Part shown: one piece after another, positions 39,546-52,544 of the stretch
Layout of the letters: every line of letters starts with the position of its first letter
Numbering within the stretch: the stretch's first letter is position 1
Assembly: GCF_003590095.1 (NCBI RefSeq)
Contig: NC_039499.1
Span: 1 to 64,000, forward strand
Direction: 5' to 3'
DNA from: Trichoplusia ni
Lineage: Eukaryota; Arthropoda; Insecta; Lepidoptera; Noctuidae
Length of the DNA: 64,000 bases
Made by a program: the position numbers and the translations under genes
Notes under the pieces: model-generated
What the model was told of the DNA's origin: nothing
What the model saw: only the letters and a program-made list of their open reading frames with translations
The model's database searches: none

Positions 39546-41562
39546 CTGATAAATTGAATCAACTGCTAAGTAGTGATCTCCTCTAACCACACAAGTAGGA
39601 CTCACTTACCCGCGCCGTCATCGGCACATTCTACTCATGAAGTATCCCAGGGACAAATTATCAAAAGTACAAGAAACCAAGAACAAAAATTCACTCAGTT
39701 AAGTTCCAAATTCAGGCTCCACACTTACGTGGATTGGGTCTTATTTGACCAACGGAAACCTCGTAGCTCAAAATTCAACATTTGTTTTCAGCCAAGAATA
39801 TTTCTTTATGTTTACTTATGAAAAATATGAAATCCTAATTTTTAGGACAAAGTCATTTAAGTCCGCACGGCCACGGCCGCGTTGACTCAACCCAAAATAT
39901 CGCTACGTATTGCACAGCATTGTATTACGTTAGCCTGGAAACTTGTCAGCTAAAGTCTGCTTTATTAAAGATCATTAAGCATCAAAGAACAACACAGCAG
40001 TACTCACCACTCGGTCATTCGTTATCATGATTATAATAGTTGACTTTATCTTAACATCTGTATCTTCTTTACCAGAAACCTTTCATTAAGTCAGAGCTAC
40101 CAAGTAACTCTACAATCTTACAGTTGCCACCAGCAACTCACTACTGGAACTAATCACGAATCTCAAAGCAGGAATCTGAGTCATACAAAGTCCGCACGCA
40201 TTCCATGTGAATACTGAGTCCACCCGACTCCATGGCCTCTCCAAGACCCAATCTCAGCCAGAGTCACCATAGTCTCTTCAGTCGCCACCTCTGCCATAGT
40301 TAACACGGTCTCTGCTTCGATCCCGACCATTGACCTAAAATTCTATACTATCACCATTCTCGACCTCGTTCTTTATTTGGAACGGTACTTAGTTTTCGGA
40401 CTAAAGATATAGGCACTTTGGATAAAATCTTTACTAGTGGTAACAACAGTGTTAACAGCCTTATACTCAGAACACATAACAGCCAATGACATGTGCAATA
40501 ACACCTATTATCATTCAAACAATAAGAAACTTATTATAACATATCAGTGCTTAACTTTGATTAACCCTGGGAAATGTTCATCATCACACTTATAACTTTA
40601 ATCCAATCATAAGCATCAAACCAAAATGACCTCCCTCCGGGCATGATCATGCAACCTCCTTAGGTAACGATCACAACGGGTAACCTCTATCCAGTCACTA
40701 CCACACGTAACTTCCATCCGGTTACAAACACAACACCCACTACTAGAGAACCTCACTTTCTCAAACCTTGATCAAAATAACATTAAACTTGGTTCTTTCA
40801 ATTTGACACTTTATTTGTCCTATACATAGCCCCTTTTGTAAATCAATAACTTTAAAATCTTAAATAACCAACTTCTTAACGAAACTGCCATCAACTCATA
40901 CTGATAAATATGCCGCTCCTTATCAAAAATAAATTGTAATCGACCCACCGTTGTGTTAGTGATCCTAAGGAAAGCTTGACCATAAGCACCCAGTTCAAAT
41001 TAACTCGATACTCGCTGGAGCTCACACAGCGCAACACGATCAGATCACTCTCCGCACTTCGCACCAGTTTCCCTCGATGACTTTAAGGTACAGACATAGC
41101 GGTCGACATAGGTCGCTCCTCCTCCGCAAATAACTGTCTCTTTGAATCGACATTATAAGACGACAAGCTGTAATAAGAGCAATAATTAGTTGTCAATATT
41201 GGCACCATACAAAAATCAAACTCAAGACATTTTGCTTAAACTTCCGATACCTCGCCTAATGGCTACAATCGTTATACTTACTCACTTCTTTTTTTCAAAC
41301 ACAAGACATACAACTGACTTGACCACATACAATTGACTCGAAGTGATGATGCTACATTCCATTTAGCAAAGACAAATTCACTTACGTGCGTTGCTTTTCT
41401 TTATTAACTTAGTACAATAACCATCAAACCTTTAAACGTCTTGCCGAATTTCAATTTAGTACGCATTGTAAGACAGCAACGTAGTATATAGTTGGCCAAT
41501 TTTCATTTTCAAATCTAGATTTCAAACCAAATCAATCCGCTTTCTTCCAAATGCTTGATCTG

Positions 41563-42051
41563 TCAACCTGCTTTTTCTCGTACAAACTGCTTTATCGTCG
41601 ATACCGATTTCAGAACAACCTCACTTCTGTCTTCTAGAAGCTTATACAGGAACTTGATTGTTTTCTTTATACGGTTGCGGCACTCATTCGATACGTAATC
41701 CTGCTTGCCACAACTATAGGCCTTTGGAACGTCTTCTACTCGTGACTTCATTGCCACTATCGGCGAAATGGTATACTCATACATAGTAGGCTTTGTTTTC
41801 TAAAAGTAAGCGCGACGAGTTCTTGTTGCAGTCTACTGCGACTTTTAATATCTGTGGTAAATGCAATTCTGTACAATCGTGGTTCTATCATCGCTGCGTG
41901 CGCCAATGTAAAAGCAATAGCAGTCTTCTCCACTGGCAAGAACTTCATCCGTGCGGTTCAGGTGCTCATAACTCATATCAATCATCGACTTCCATTGAGT
42001 AATCGCCATAAATTTGCAGCTGGGGTTTTTCAATTGATCAAATGTTGCCAA
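41563..42051 (-). pseudogene. Possible decayed gag with degenerate zinc knuckle
   Basis: Three short minus-strand frames lie just inside the right LTR. The one at 41784-41563 contains AYSCGKQDYVSNECRN. Its spacing fits the CX2CX4HX4C knuckle of retroelement nucleocapsids, but the first Cys position is Ala and the His position is Tyr (41721-41680). Frames upstream of it are broken by stops and frameshifts. If this is gag, the element runs on the minus strand and its gag is dead. The match is short and could be chance. Confidence 0.35.
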
Positions 42052-42232
42052 AACACGTCTTCAATTCAGGCATGCTATTCCAGGAAACGGTCTATATTAT
42101 CTTCACCAAATGTATTTCGTAGTTGCATTGCAAAAAGATATTTCCAACAATCGCAATAATTTTCTGAGGACATATTTTCATGCTGACCTGTATTTATCTT
42201 TTACGATGCGTCGCTGGTAATCCCACTTCTGA

Positions 42233-42640
42233 TGTGGGAGCGTCAGGAACATTTTCCGAACAGTCTAGGTTGGCCTCCATCTTGGGCGTATGAGCGACGG
42301 GATGTTCGAAATAAAAGCGTCAATGTTATCTTGTAGATTGTATAATGTGAACTTATAACATTATGGAGTAGAATACAATAGGACGGTTGAGATGGAATAT
42401 TATTTGGAGCCAATAGGTTAGTACGTGCTCGCTATTTTTATGACAACTGTCTTGACAAGCAAAACGAACGTCGTCGCACCTAGCGCCACCTACTACTCTA
42501 TTCGGGGTAACCCGCTCCCTTTTATAATTTACCACTTACTCATTATAATAATAATTATGGACTATCTTAATACACATTTCCACAATCAATTAAAATCGTC
42601 TAAATAAACAAAGTATTCTCAATTAATCCGCGCGCCGTCA
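42233..42640. repeat. Right LTR (408 bp)
   Basis: Same length and sequence as the left LTR. It is followed directly by a TA-repeat that supplies the target duplication. The short CCCAC/GTGGG inverted sequence spanning its inner edge could form a small hairpin. Confidence 0.92.
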
Positions 42641-42656
42641 TATATATATATAAATA

Positions 42657-42690
42657 CTTTGCCCAGCAGTGTTACATCTGCTGGGCAAAG
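42657..42690. repeat. 13-bp stem hairpin next to the right LTR
   Basis: CTTTGCCCAGCAG (42657-42669) pairs with 42678-42690 around an 8-nt loop, 16 bp from the LTR edge. The arm sequence resembles a LINE tail (TTTGCCCAGCAGTG), so it may be two inverted LINE ends. Confidence 0.8.
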
Positions 42691-44024
42691 CCTTTTTTCC
42701 GTACGGAGACTTTCTATAAACATAACTTTGTTCTTTTTTTGTGTATGATCTTTTGTAGTGTCAATAATTTCAACTCAAACTCGAAGGTCTAATGCTGAAT
42801 AAAATATAAAATACTTGTAATTAAAGTATTAACCAAATATCCTTTTTTAAAACTACTTCCAAAAACTCAGTAACAATTGTACACTTAGCACGTTTACAAA
42901 GCTCACATATAACAAACAATAATAGCCAAGCTTCGTTCAACGGTTACACGAGAATAACTCAGTTGCGGAGCAATGAACTGACAATCAATGGAACCTCATG
43001 CAAAACGCGCTGTGAAATGCAATACATGTACATATTTATAAGAAAAATGAATAGTTTTTGAGCAGAAAACTGATGAAGTCCGACTCGGACTCGCGACACT
43101 TGTAGATACGTACAAATAAGGTGAAGAAAAAGTAATTGGCAACAAAAATACATACTTATTATAATCGGTCTCCGGTCAAAGGTATGACCATACCAACATT
43201 TGCTTAAGCTTAATGTTTAGTATCGATATTTTTGGTGCCATAAAGGAAAGACAAAGAGGCTTTATAATAATTGGGTTCCGTTTATATCCTTTGGGGACGA
43301 AACTTAAAATATGATCATCTACAGTACCTACTTGTAAAAATGCATTGATTACAGCTTTTCACGACTTTTATTATGATTCCGATCTTCTGGTACTACATTG
43401 ATCGATTATTACCTACGACATTTTTTAAAGTAAATCAAGACAGCAACACGCAGAAATAGAGGTACCTAAAATACATAGTCCAAAAGTTACAACACTGAAT
43501 TAAAAAACCTAACTATTACTTTTCATACATTTTACGCTTTTGTAATACAGTAAAAGAACAATCTTCGTGCGGTTGATTCGAAGCGAATAAAATGATAAAA
43601 AATCTGTCCGATGCACAAGTCACGTTACCGTTGCCTATTAAAACTACTGAACGATGCTGCTTGGATTTTTAGATGCCTTTTTTGAATATCCGAAGCCACA
43701 TCACGTTTGTCGAACTCACGATGTGTAGCTATTGTAAGTGAAAATAAGGTGAAAAACAATGGCGAGTATCGAATAAGTGTGGATTTTTGAAACCACCATT
43801 TTGTTTTTATTTAGCTGGGCCATCGTCTGGATTTAAATCTTGCAAGTATGGCTAAAAATAGAAAATTAATTGATAATATATATACTTATAAATTTACAAG
43901 TTTATGACAAATTTATTTGTCACCCACCAAATTTATAACAGTTAGAACCGTGTTTCAACTTCGATCTTTATTTTAACAACGGTAAAAGAACTACATCGCC
44001 GTCAAAATTTAAGCTATCCAGCTA

Positions 44025-44115
44025 TCACTGTTCATGAGATACAGAATGGTGACCGACGGATGGACAGACATTAATAGGACTCCGCTGTTACCCTCTGGCT
44101 ACTGAACCCAAAAAA
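44025..44115 (+). repeat. Family C repeat
   Basis: TTCATGAGATACAGAATGG, GACCGACGGATGGACAG and TACCCTCTGGCTACTGAACC are present in family order. Confidence 0.55.
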
Positions 44116-44707
44116 AAAAATTAACTGTAGCTTACCGTAACAAATATTAATTTATCTTCATCTAAGACAGCTGTAAACCGCTTAAGGTTATAACTAACGA
44201 ATAGAAAGCTCATATCTTTGATCTTAAGAACCAATTAAACGTTTAACAAACCAATAAGATTATCTTAGGATTAAACCGGTCTTACAAGTATGTGATACAT
44301 TCGTAATGGTTTTGACACTACAATTATAATTACGCCTTTGTGACGATCACCTGTGACTGATAATATTAATGAGTCATTTTTAATACAGAATGTTATCCAC
44401 AAAAGAAATTGCAAACATATTTATTTACATGCATTTTTGTTTTTCTGTTTTGTAGCCTTTGTCTATGTAGAGCAATTAAGACTTTTCATTAGTCTACAAT
44501 GTATAAAATGTAAATGTAGAAAACAGAATTGCAAATACAATGAACAACTTTTAGTTGCTCCAATTTTGCTAACCTTTACAGACTGAATTCACTTTAACAT
44601 TATTATTAAAAAGTATCTTACATTTCAAATAGAAATATATACTAAAGCAGTTGCTTCGGAAATGGCAAATCAATTTAAGAATTATTATTAAAGACCTCAA
44701 TAATAAA

Positions 44708-44926
44708 TAAATGCGGACAACATCACATACATTGTTCTAAACCCAAAGTAAGTTGCTAAAGCACTTGTGTTATGGAATTCAGATACAACGAAGGTACCAC
44801 AAACACCCAGACCTGGGAAAATGTAGAAATGTGAATTTTTACATTGACTCGACCGGGGATCGAACCCGGGACCTCAGAGCTAGCGACACCTTGAAACCGG
44901 TGCGTACGCCACTCGACCACGGAGGT
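44708..44926 (-). repeat. tRNA-derived SINE-1, fullest copy
   Basis: The head reads ACCTCCGTGGTCGAGTGGCG (A box TGGTCGAGTGG), then the B box GGTTCGATCCC about 55 nt on, then the same body as the other copies. The cloverleaf ends do not pair as a working tRNA, so it is a SINE and not a tRNA gene. Confidence 0.87.
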
Positions 44927-47314
44927 TGTCAATGTTGCAAGTACTCTTTTCTGAAAAATACTGGGACTTGAAACTTCGAACTCGATCTCTCCGCTATTTT
45001 TTTAAGCCAGTTCCCTTCACTCGTTTCTTTATTGGCTCATTTACACAACCCATTCTAACCCACATTCATTTATATCTGGTACATACTTAACGACAATCAG
45101 TGATTCTGCGAGACGAACGTAACGTGTGATAATATGCAGTAATGTTGTGTTAATAAAGTCTGGTATTTCTTGAACAGACATTTATTGAATACTTAGTCTA
45201 CCTGTCTGGAGTTCTAAGTATTGTCTTAATAATGTTATTTAAAATGTTTCTGAGGAATTGCTTGCTTTATTTATTTATAGATGTTCCCTTTAAAACATTT
45301 TAATTGATTTATTTTCTGACTTTAAAAGGAAGGAAGCTCTCAATTTGGTAGGTATTTGTAGGTTGGAATAGTAGGTTTTTTTGCTATATTAGGGGATCCC
45401 GTTTATGTTAGTAATTTTACACAAAGCTATTGTTTATCTGGCCTTTTTAATTGGTAATACAGCATCTTTTTGATCTCGGTTTGATAGACTAATATTAATT
45501 AAACTTAAATACGCGGCAAATTAAAGTTTTAAAAACAACTTTTTAATGCACATTAAACACGAACATATATTTTATTGACATGGCATGCTATATTTAAAAC
45601 CTTATCTTTTTCAGCGTCTTCAAAAACACAACATATTTCCAAGTTTGCTCGTAATTGTCTAACATAAACGATTTCCTTACAAGGAAGTTTTCCCAGGTAA
45701 AAGGGGCTTGTAAAACGATCTCGTCTCTCAGCCCTTCGGACTTGACGTCTTATCATCGTACATCGATACTTACCGATTTTAATTAGAAACAGTTCAAAGG
45801 ATCGCTTCTAGTTAACACACGTCAAAAACATAGCCTTTATCTTATGTTGTTATAATTATATTGTTGTGGAAACGACTTGAAAACTTACGTCTTTTAAAGT
45901 ATTGAAGAATAGAATACCAGAAATAGAGCCAGCTTGTAAATGGCGAGGTTTTCTCGAGATTTATGACAATTTATGTCTACGATAACTTTACAGTATTATG
46001 GAAAGATATTGTTTTATTTATTTTGTACTCTTTAAATAAATCATTCACACAACGGATCAATAGCATTCATCAAAATACAATGTGAGTTTCAATTGTATTA
46101 TATTTAGCAACAAAACTCATTTTGTGTTTAATAACGCGTAATGACGGTCACTGTCAAGACGCCCTTTACCATAAATAAAAAAATAAATGGAATTAGATAG
46201 ATCGTAGCGTAAGGCGAGGTTTGCGAGTAAATCAACGAAAAAATTAATAATAAGGCATTTTATTTAAAAAAAAACGATCTTTATTAAAATCTAGCCTATA
46301 GTTTATACATTAAGTACTCTATAATTATACACATCCTTTCGTGCTTTTTATCCTTTTCAATGTTATTTTATTAAAACTATGCCTGGATTCAAGATTGATG
46401 GTCGAAAAAGTGACACAGACATGTTTTTCAGTTATATCGGCGTCGATTGCACTCTGGTTTAAAAATTGCTTTCAAATTGGTCAGTCAGCGAGACCCAAAA
46501 GGAATTGATTGCCCATAGAACGCTAAACGTAGTTACCTAATAGTGGAGTCCATCTTTATCTAGTCTAGTCGGATATCCCCAAAGTGATTGAGGAAATAAA
46601 AGTTGATTATTCACTCACCTAGGTTTCATCGTTATAATATTATGTTATGCATATCAAAAAAAATGTTTTTATTTTAATAATGGTTATCTCTGGGTTTTCA
46701 CAAACAGTCAATAATTTAAATAACATAGAGTGATAACTTTTAACTGAGTAATTAACAAAACATAATAAAACAACTAGATAAAAAATGGGTTATTTTTATA
46801 ATAATTGTTAACTTTGATTCGAGTAAACATCAGCATGACACTCATCAATATTTAAAAGTGACCTTTTATCAGTAAGGAGAAAGAGACTATTGCTAATTGC
46901 CAATGTGTAAAGGAGACCCAGGTTATTTAGCTTGATTTTTTGTTTTTCTTTCAAACTCTATGGGGCTGTGCCCCTTGATTGTGGAAAATGTTAGCTGTGG
47001 CTCTGGTGGGTCATGTAAGCTCAATGAGAAAAATTTAAAAAGTAGTAATTGTGATTAGCAAGATTTGATTACAGGCAAACAAAGAGGCGAGAGTATTCAT
47101 CTCAAGGTGTAGAATATCATTTTAATTTTTTTCGCCCAAGTGTGAGTCGGACCGTCGGCGCAGAAGTTCCGGACAGGCTAAATATAAACAAATAGGTTGG
47201 GTGACAAATAAATTTGTGGATACTTTCAAACTTATTTGACTCTAACCAAAAAAGTTATGACCGTATCATGTTTGAAAATTAGTGGATAAAAATACATCAT
47301 GTTTAGCTACCACA

Positions 47315-47402
47315 GTCTATGAGTAAAAGCCTGGTGAAGGGGGAACGGAACCTCAGTCATGGGGTTCCGGTTATAAGCCTTTGGGTGTGGAACTTAAAAA
47401 AA
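47315..47402 (+). repeat. Family C repeat, diverged
   Basis: AGCCTGGTGAAGGG, GGAACCTCAGTCATGGGG and CCTTTGGGTGTGGAACTT follow in family order. A further fragment with GGGTTCCGTTTATATCC lies near 43.27 kb. Confidence 0.5.
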
Positions 47403-47698
47403 AATCATCACTATTTTTTTATTATATTTTCAAAGAACATATTACGTATAATGTAATGTATTGCTAAAGCACATGCTGTTTGTTTACGATCAAGACCTTC
47501 CGCAAACTGGTTCTTAAATAAATAACATTTATCGACAAGTTTGCATCACACTATCGATAAAATCTCAGACAAAAAAACACCATTTGAAAGTCAATTTAAA
47601 ACTCATTAAGATTAAAACAATGACATTGTATTGTTTTCAAAACAATAGACTCATTCATCGGATGAATTTTTCTCAATTCAATTTAATTGGTCATAAGT

Positions 47699-47733
47699 TT
47701 GCCGGCAACCAAGGTATAACGGGTTGCCGGCAA
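47699..47733. repeat. GC-rich perfect 12-bp stem hairpin
   Basis: TTGCCGGCAACC (47699-47710) is repeated in inverted form at 47722-47733 around an 11-nt loop. Each arm also contains the self-complementary TTGCCGGCAA. Confidence 0.85.
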
Positions 47734-50139
47734 GTTGCTCACCTTGAATATTAAATAATAACATGGTGTGGTTATCAAGGGCCAGGTTTTGGCAGACATG
47801 TGTAATCGTGTAATGAGACTTCCTTGTATCACCATGTTTGCTTTATTTAAACATAATAAGATGAACAAAACAAATGCGGAAAGAAGCCTTGAGCAGGTTT
47901 AATAGAGTACATCTTATAGGTAGAATAATGAAAAGTTTTTGGCCGGCTAATCCATAAAATCTGTTGTCAATTCACCTATTCACGACAGTGTTTTTCAGTC
48001 CATGAAACTTACAACTAATTTTCTTTATATTATATTTGACACATGATTCTCAATTATTTCAATCATTATTATTCGAGACAAAGTATATTATACAGGGCTA
48101 ATACCCGCTGGAATCCAAAATTATAAAGAAAAAATGTTCATATAGGTACACAATTAAATAATACACTGAGGTGGTGAGAAAATTTGTTTAATTAATATTA
48201 CCTATTACACGCTCGTTGCAATGGCGATGGCAATAAACAAATCAGATTCATCTTAGATCTAATGTTTCAATTTAAATTTATTGTTGTCTGATAAGTATCT
48301 ATGTAGAACACAATTCTCTGAAAAGGAAAATGGCGATGATAATAAAGATTAATATATTTATGATAAGATTACATGTCGTACATGTTTTGTTTTGAGATTT
48401 TATGTCATTTATACGTAACGTTTGTTTAGAAAGAATCGTGGACCAAAATATCAATCCATGTTTCTTGAGATTATCACCTACTTTCAATGAAAACAATGAA
48501 ACAAATAGTAAGTATGGTCGATCACACAAACATTTGTCTAGTAGTAGATTTAAATTCCTTCACACTATGTTGGTAGTTAGCTTTGGAATTAACATTTGTG
48601 AAACACGCCAATATTTGTTACATACGAGGAATCAATTTGTAGCACTGAACTTTTACAATATTATGTAATAAAATTAAATATAAACACTTACAATAAGAAT
48701 AATTAATTATCATACATGCAATATACATAATATATTTTAAATAAAAATAAAATGAGACTCGACGAAGTCCAAAGACAAATTGTTTAAAACAGTTTTTTGG
48801 ACCCTTATGGACCTAGTAAGAAACTTTACTTTTTATAATTATTAAAAACAAAACATTGCCACATGTAAAATCGTTTGTAACATTACTGTATTTAGTATTC
48901 GCTACTACGCAATTAAAAGCAGTATTTTAGTTTATTGTTAATTAATCGCAATAGTCGCTATTTAGATCTTGATTGGTCATTCCGCTAATGACTCAATTGA
49001 CTGAAGTAGTTGGACTACGGGTCCACGGAACATCAACGAATTGTTTTTTTGTTGCATTACCGAACGTAGCTTTGTGAATTTTGTATTGCAAAAACCTGCA
49101 AATGTTAGTAGTTTGCTTTTCTTATTTTGTAATTAGCTAGCTATTATGTGAGTAGAGTAAAAAATTAAAATGGAAGAATGTTTTCGAGATCTGAATTTAA
49201 TGGTATCAAATTGTACAATTATTTTCTGCAAGAGTTTTTTGAACGCTGTACTTTTAGTGTTCGATTTGATATGACCCTGTGAAGTAAGCAGAAGCTAATC
49301 AAAAGCTTCAAAATATTTTAAAATACCACTTTCATCCATATATTTTTTAGGGTTCCGCTCCGATATGATAACAGAACCCTGCGATTGCTTAACGGATATT
49401 TTTTCATAGATGCCACATTTCTGTTGCATGTATAGCCACAAAAATTGAGGTTAGGCGGCGACTGCTATAGTCATGAATTTGATGAGGGATAACTATTTTT
49501 TTGAAAATTGTTTTTCTTTATTCTATTTGAATGAAATTTCAGTGTTGCATTCGGACAAGCACTAAAAGGGTACTTTATTTTTATAAAGCTAAATTATAGA
49601 TTAAAGAAATTGGTGGTCGAATAAGAATAATTATTTTCACAACAAAGATATAGGTATAACAGACTTCAAATAAGAACTACTGAGCCAAACTCGATGAAAT
49701 AGTATGAGACCAAATGACAAACATTTCATAAAACTACATCGAAAACCTCATCCTTTCAACATAACACGACAGAACATTCTCATCACACATTGCATAACTT
49801 CAATTCACTTAACAAAAATGAATTACATGCTAATTAGCTTGTAATACACAGCACTAAGTACGGGGCACAGACGGCCGTGAGAACACTAAAATGTGTTAAT
49901 TTGATAACAAAGCAGTGTTGTCGAGATTCACATTTAGTAACGAGCGGGTTTCCCGAACATCTTGTTAGTGGTGAAGTAATTTACAACATGTACTGAGAGC
50001 AAATGTTTGTTTGTCTGTCGTCCATGTGGGCAAAACTGCAGTCTTCTTATGTTTGCTTCGTATTAATTTTGTTGGGAATGGCATTTAGCTTGGTATGGTA
50101 ATTAATTGGCTTGTTAATTAAATTAAGAGAAGTTGCGAA

Positions 50140-50290
50140 CATAAAACGTTTCTAAGGTGTTTAAACGTAAACAGGGATGCTAACGTCACTTGTCGGTATA
50201 AGAGTACCAATAAGTGACGTCACTCTAGATTTTACCTCACTTAGTCAACTTTCTGTAGAAATGCGTTACCAATATTTTTTTATGTATCTA
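50140..50290 (+). repeat. Family D repeat containing TGACGTCA, copy 1
   Basis: It shares an ordered set of motifs with 51945-52085: ACGTCACTTGTC, then TGACGTCAC, then TCAACTT and CTGTAGAAA/CAGTAAAAA, then CCAATATTT/CCGATATTT. The TGACGTCA octamer is at 50215-50222. Confidence 0.55.
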
Positions 50291-51944
50291 ACGAAGTAAT
50301 TAGTTTCTTTTTAAGTACAAAAATGAAGTGCGTTGATCAAGAAACTAGTAAAACACAACACTTTATCAAAATTCTTATTCGCAAAATCAAACTCTACGAA
50401 CGGGAATAATAATATGGAACTTCAATTAATGTGGGCAAAACTGGTTCACGTGTATGAATTAATTTTCTTGCTAATGGTATTTATGATACTAAATAATTAG
50501 CTTGCTTTTAAGTTTGTTGAATAGTAAGGTTTATGAAATTATAATGTTAACATAGTTGATGAGAATGGTTCAGTAAATTGACGGGCATATACCTACTGCT
50601 GAAAAATTGATATAGCATCCAGTTTACTTATTGAAAATATAACTTACATATCCCCACATACTTTTATGGCCCTGCAGCGCTTGAAAAAGGCACTAATTCT
50701 TGTACCAACAGTTCTTTTAAAACCTTTTTACATTTATTTTGCTAATAAACACTTTGAATTGACTTTCACTACGACAACCAGTGTATCTATTTCACAAATA
50801 AAATACGTAAGTAGTAAGTACCTAATTCCTTAAAAATTAGTGAAATAACTTAAAATCATGTCATAAAATAATAACATACTCTCCATAATAATTGATTACC
50901 CCTCACTTGTCATAACAAGGGGTAACAACAAGCTTCTCTCATCACATTTTGACCACACTTCAATGTCAATTAACAGCTTATTAATTTGGTACTTTGAGCC
51001 ATGAACGAGGTTTGCTGTCGAGTTATTTAGTAGCTATCATGTGTAATGTCACGACTATATTTGTAAATTGACAACGTTAACGTTCCTTGCGTCTTTTTCT
51101 GAAGGAATGTTGGATATTTACAGAAAATATTATATGCAAATTAATTTATATAATACTAGCCTTTAGGTTAATTAGCGGTGGTAGCCGACCCTGACGTAGT
51201 GGGAAAAAGGCTAGGCCAATGATGACTAGCCTTTAGGTTAGTGACTGCTGAGGACAGAGATTTGAATATCGATCGCCACGCTAGAAATCTGCGGATTTAT
51301 AATTTTCAGATCTGAATATTGGGAATACAGGTTTTCTCGTGATGTTTTTCTTCACCGTTTGTCAGTGGTGTCTTAGTCTAATAAAGAAAGTCCATTTACT
51401 TGGTACCTTGTAGGCAGAGTTGTATGCTCGACCCCAACTATTAAACCTGCAACTTTTGCAATGAGCCACAAAGGCACCACCAAAAGTAAAATTAATTATG
51501 TGGAATACCAGAAAAAAAAAATTGTCCATGTTTATCCCGCAAAAATAGGAAATTTTTAAGTTTCCTTACCTTTTTCATACTGTTGATGGCAAACAAATTG
51601 TATTTAAATTAGTATTCGCCAGTTCGCACTCCTCAAATGGTGACATTGAGGTCATTGTCTTACTGCATATTATTAAACTAACAAAAAGAGTTTGCATTTG
51701 TTTTTACATGAGACATAATAACTAACTGCTGTCGAATATAAAAACGAAAATAATTCGTCGTCGTCAAGTTCCATTTTGCATAAAAAAAAGGTTTTCATGA
51801 ATTATATAAGTAGTGCTTGAAACTTAAAATAAGGAATGAGAGATAATTTAATATAAATAAATTAAATTCAGTAATTACAATTTGAGTATTAAAGTTAGGT
51901 AAAGAGTTATTTTATAAAATCAAAAGTAAACATACGAACATAAA

Positions 51945-52085
51945 ATGCATCAAAGGTGTTGAAAATACGTTTCAACACATATTCACGTCACTTGTCACTA
52001 AAGTGTACTGAAAAATGACGTCACACAGTGTGTCAACTTAATTTTCAGTAAAAAATTCGTATCCGATATTTGTTATTATTCTGAC
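51945..52085 (+). repeat. Family D repeat containing TGACGTCA, copy 2
   Basis: Diverged copy of the 50.14-kb repeat with TGACGTCA at 52016-52023. A third fragment on the opposite strand is near 63.24 kb (GACAAGTGACGTCACTG). Confidence 0.55.
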
Positions 52086-52416
52086 CTAATAATAAGTTTT
52101 TTTGCTTCGAATACTCAATTTTAATTAAATGTGCTGTTTAAGAAATAAGCAAAAGATTACACTTACAAAAAATCTTGAAAAATCAGATTTAACAAACAGA
52201 ACTTTAATTAATTTAAGTCACATCTGTTTTACTAGGCTCTAAGTACCGTAGCACCTGTTCTGAACAATTATAAGTGTCCCTTTCATACCGTGACCCCTGT
52301 CTAATTAATACGTAGAATTAACCCTGACTGGGGGCCTACCACCTCCTCCTAAACTATTATTACAGTTGTTAAAGCGAGACAACACTACATGGTGTAGGCC
52401 GGTCTCTTTTTTCATA

Positions 52417-52535
52417 ACCGCAATCATCATCATCATCATCATAAACCCATATTCGTCCACTGCTGGACATAGGCCTCCCTAATTGCACGCCATCGAGATC
52501 TATCTTCGGCTGCACGCATCCAGCTCCATAACTGA
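52417..52535 (-). mobile_element. LINE 3' end with intact last codons
   Basis: The minus strand reads in frame WMRAAEDRSRWRAIREAY, then VQQWTNMGL and a stop, followed by a TGATGA repeat. Endings of this kind (EAYVQQWT) are the C-terminus of lepidopteran LINE ORF2 proteins. Everything upstream is missing, so this is a dead-on-arrival copy. Confidence 0.7.
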
Positions 52536-52544
52536 AATATTTAT

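Larger units (their letters stand above)
38483..42640. mobile_element. LTR retroelement, non-autonomous, with identical LTRs
   Basis: Two direct repeats of 408 bp (38483-38890 and 42233-42640) are identical by base-by-base comparison, begin TG and end CA, and are flanked by TATA on both sides (a 4-bp, or possibly 6-bp, target duplication inside TA-repeats). The 3342-bp interior shows no reverse transcriptase, RNase H, integrase or protease frame on either strand. It carries a CACACAGG minisatellite and, on the minus strand at 41.56-42.05 kb, short frames that may be a gag relic. Orientation is uncertain. The gag-like frames favour minus, while AATAAA near the right end of each LTR and an A-rich plus strand favour plus. 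The structure resembles large retrotransposon derivatives moved by proteins from a relative. Confidence 0.88.

Noticed and set aside
39213..39586. Open frames of 62-114 codons over the minisatellite
   Set aside because: Several frames on both strands are open only because the repeat unit lacks stops. The peptides are periodic repeats with no domain.
44860..44926. Possible tRNA gene (A and B boxes)
   Set aside because: Acceptor and anticodon stems do not close and the same sequence recurs with a shared non-tRNA body, so it is a SINE. The same applies at 53.9, 56.6 and 63.6 kb.
45553..45756. 67-codon minus-strand frame with a basic start
   Set aside because: No domain, no splice-site context and no similarity to other genes in the window.
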